Origin: JANXVV01 sp038230975 | GTDB taxonomy: Bacteria; Planctomycetota; Phycisphaerae; Tepidisphaerales; Tepidisphaeraceae | Direction of reading: 5' to 3' | Length of the DNA stretch: 13,411 nucleotides | NCBI GenBank assembly: GCA_038230975.1 | Contig: JBBRMF010000138.1 | Coordinates: 1-13,411, forward strand | Shown here: one piece after another, positions 13,386 through 13,411 of the stretch | How positions within the stretch are numbered: position 1 is the first letter of the stretch | Layout of the letters: each line of letters opens with the position of its first letter | Notes under the pieces: model-generated | Databases searched by the model: none | The model's input: the letters and a program-made list of their open reading frames with translations, nothing else | What the model was told of the DNA's origin: nothing | Program-made: the position numbers and the translations under genes

Positions 13386-13411
13386 TGCCACGGGTCGCGG
13401 TACTCCGAGAC
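13386..13411. repeat. Third REP-like palindrome, cut by window edge
   Basis: From TGCCACGGGTCGCGG a 4-nt loop TACT leads into CCGAGAC, which pairs back with GTCGCGG except for one G-A mismatch. The window ends before the rest of the right arm. If the repeat is complete, the next bases should continue as CCGTGGCA. Confidence 0.55.

Larger units (their letters stand above)
13154..13411. other. Repeat-filled region after the paralog array
   Basis: No gene is supported in these 258 bp. Reading frames exist on both strands only because the inverted repeats are GC-rich and poor in stop codons. Three different palindromic repeats occupy much of the space (13195-13259, 13299-13321, 13386 to the edge). 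Confidence 0.6.

Overview
The window most likely comes from a planctomycete, probably of the class Phycisphaerae. Four proteins at the right end finish in the zinc-ribbon signature CGYDLRATPDRCPECG or a close variant, which is very common in that group. The GC-rich inverted repeats at 13195-13411, the Uma2-family gene, and the glycine-zipper and four-helix-bundle stress genes fit the same origin. This is recognition from memory; no database search was done.

Left third (1-4936). Everything reads leftwards. A Uma2-family nuclease-like gene (4310-4936) is followed after 20 bp by a B12-binding radical SAM protein of the DUF4080 type (2742-4289). A 250-bp gap carries a 29-bp near-perfect palindrome. 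Then come a zinc-ribbon P-loop GTPase (1061-2491) and, 21 bp on, a protein resembling the N-terminal module of GTPase-associated proteins (GAP1 type), cut by the window edge. The last two look like part of a GTPase-based predicted conflict or signalling system. This is the most interesting functional unit here. Its distal gene may carry a frameshift near 235-260.

Middle (5126-9247). A small one-helix membrane protein (5126-5500) and a family I inorganic pyrophosphatase (5798-6343) read rightwards. A bidirectional terminator separates the pyrophosphatase from a leftward group of three small stress-type proteins: glycine zipper (6434-6952), DUF2383/PA2169 four-helix bundle (7037-7486), and a 53-residue Lys/Asp/Ala-rich LEA-like peptide (7558-7719). 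Upstream of these lies a polytopic membrane protein of unknown function (7964-9247).

9248-10217 has no convincing gene. It holds a perfect 12-bp inverted repeat, a strong terminator with no visible upstream gene, and a triple 10-bp direct repeat.

Right end (10218-13153). Five paralogous genes run head to tail, each start overlapping the preceding stop as ATGA. The shared plan is an N-terminal helix, a divergent middle, a second hydrophobic segment and a C-terminal zinc ribbon. The first has lost one zinc Cys (Cys to Phe). The second has lost the ribbon entirely but keeps a similar tail. The fourth and fifth share 29 identical bases at their starts. Long inverted repeats typical of planctomycete genomes follow the array.
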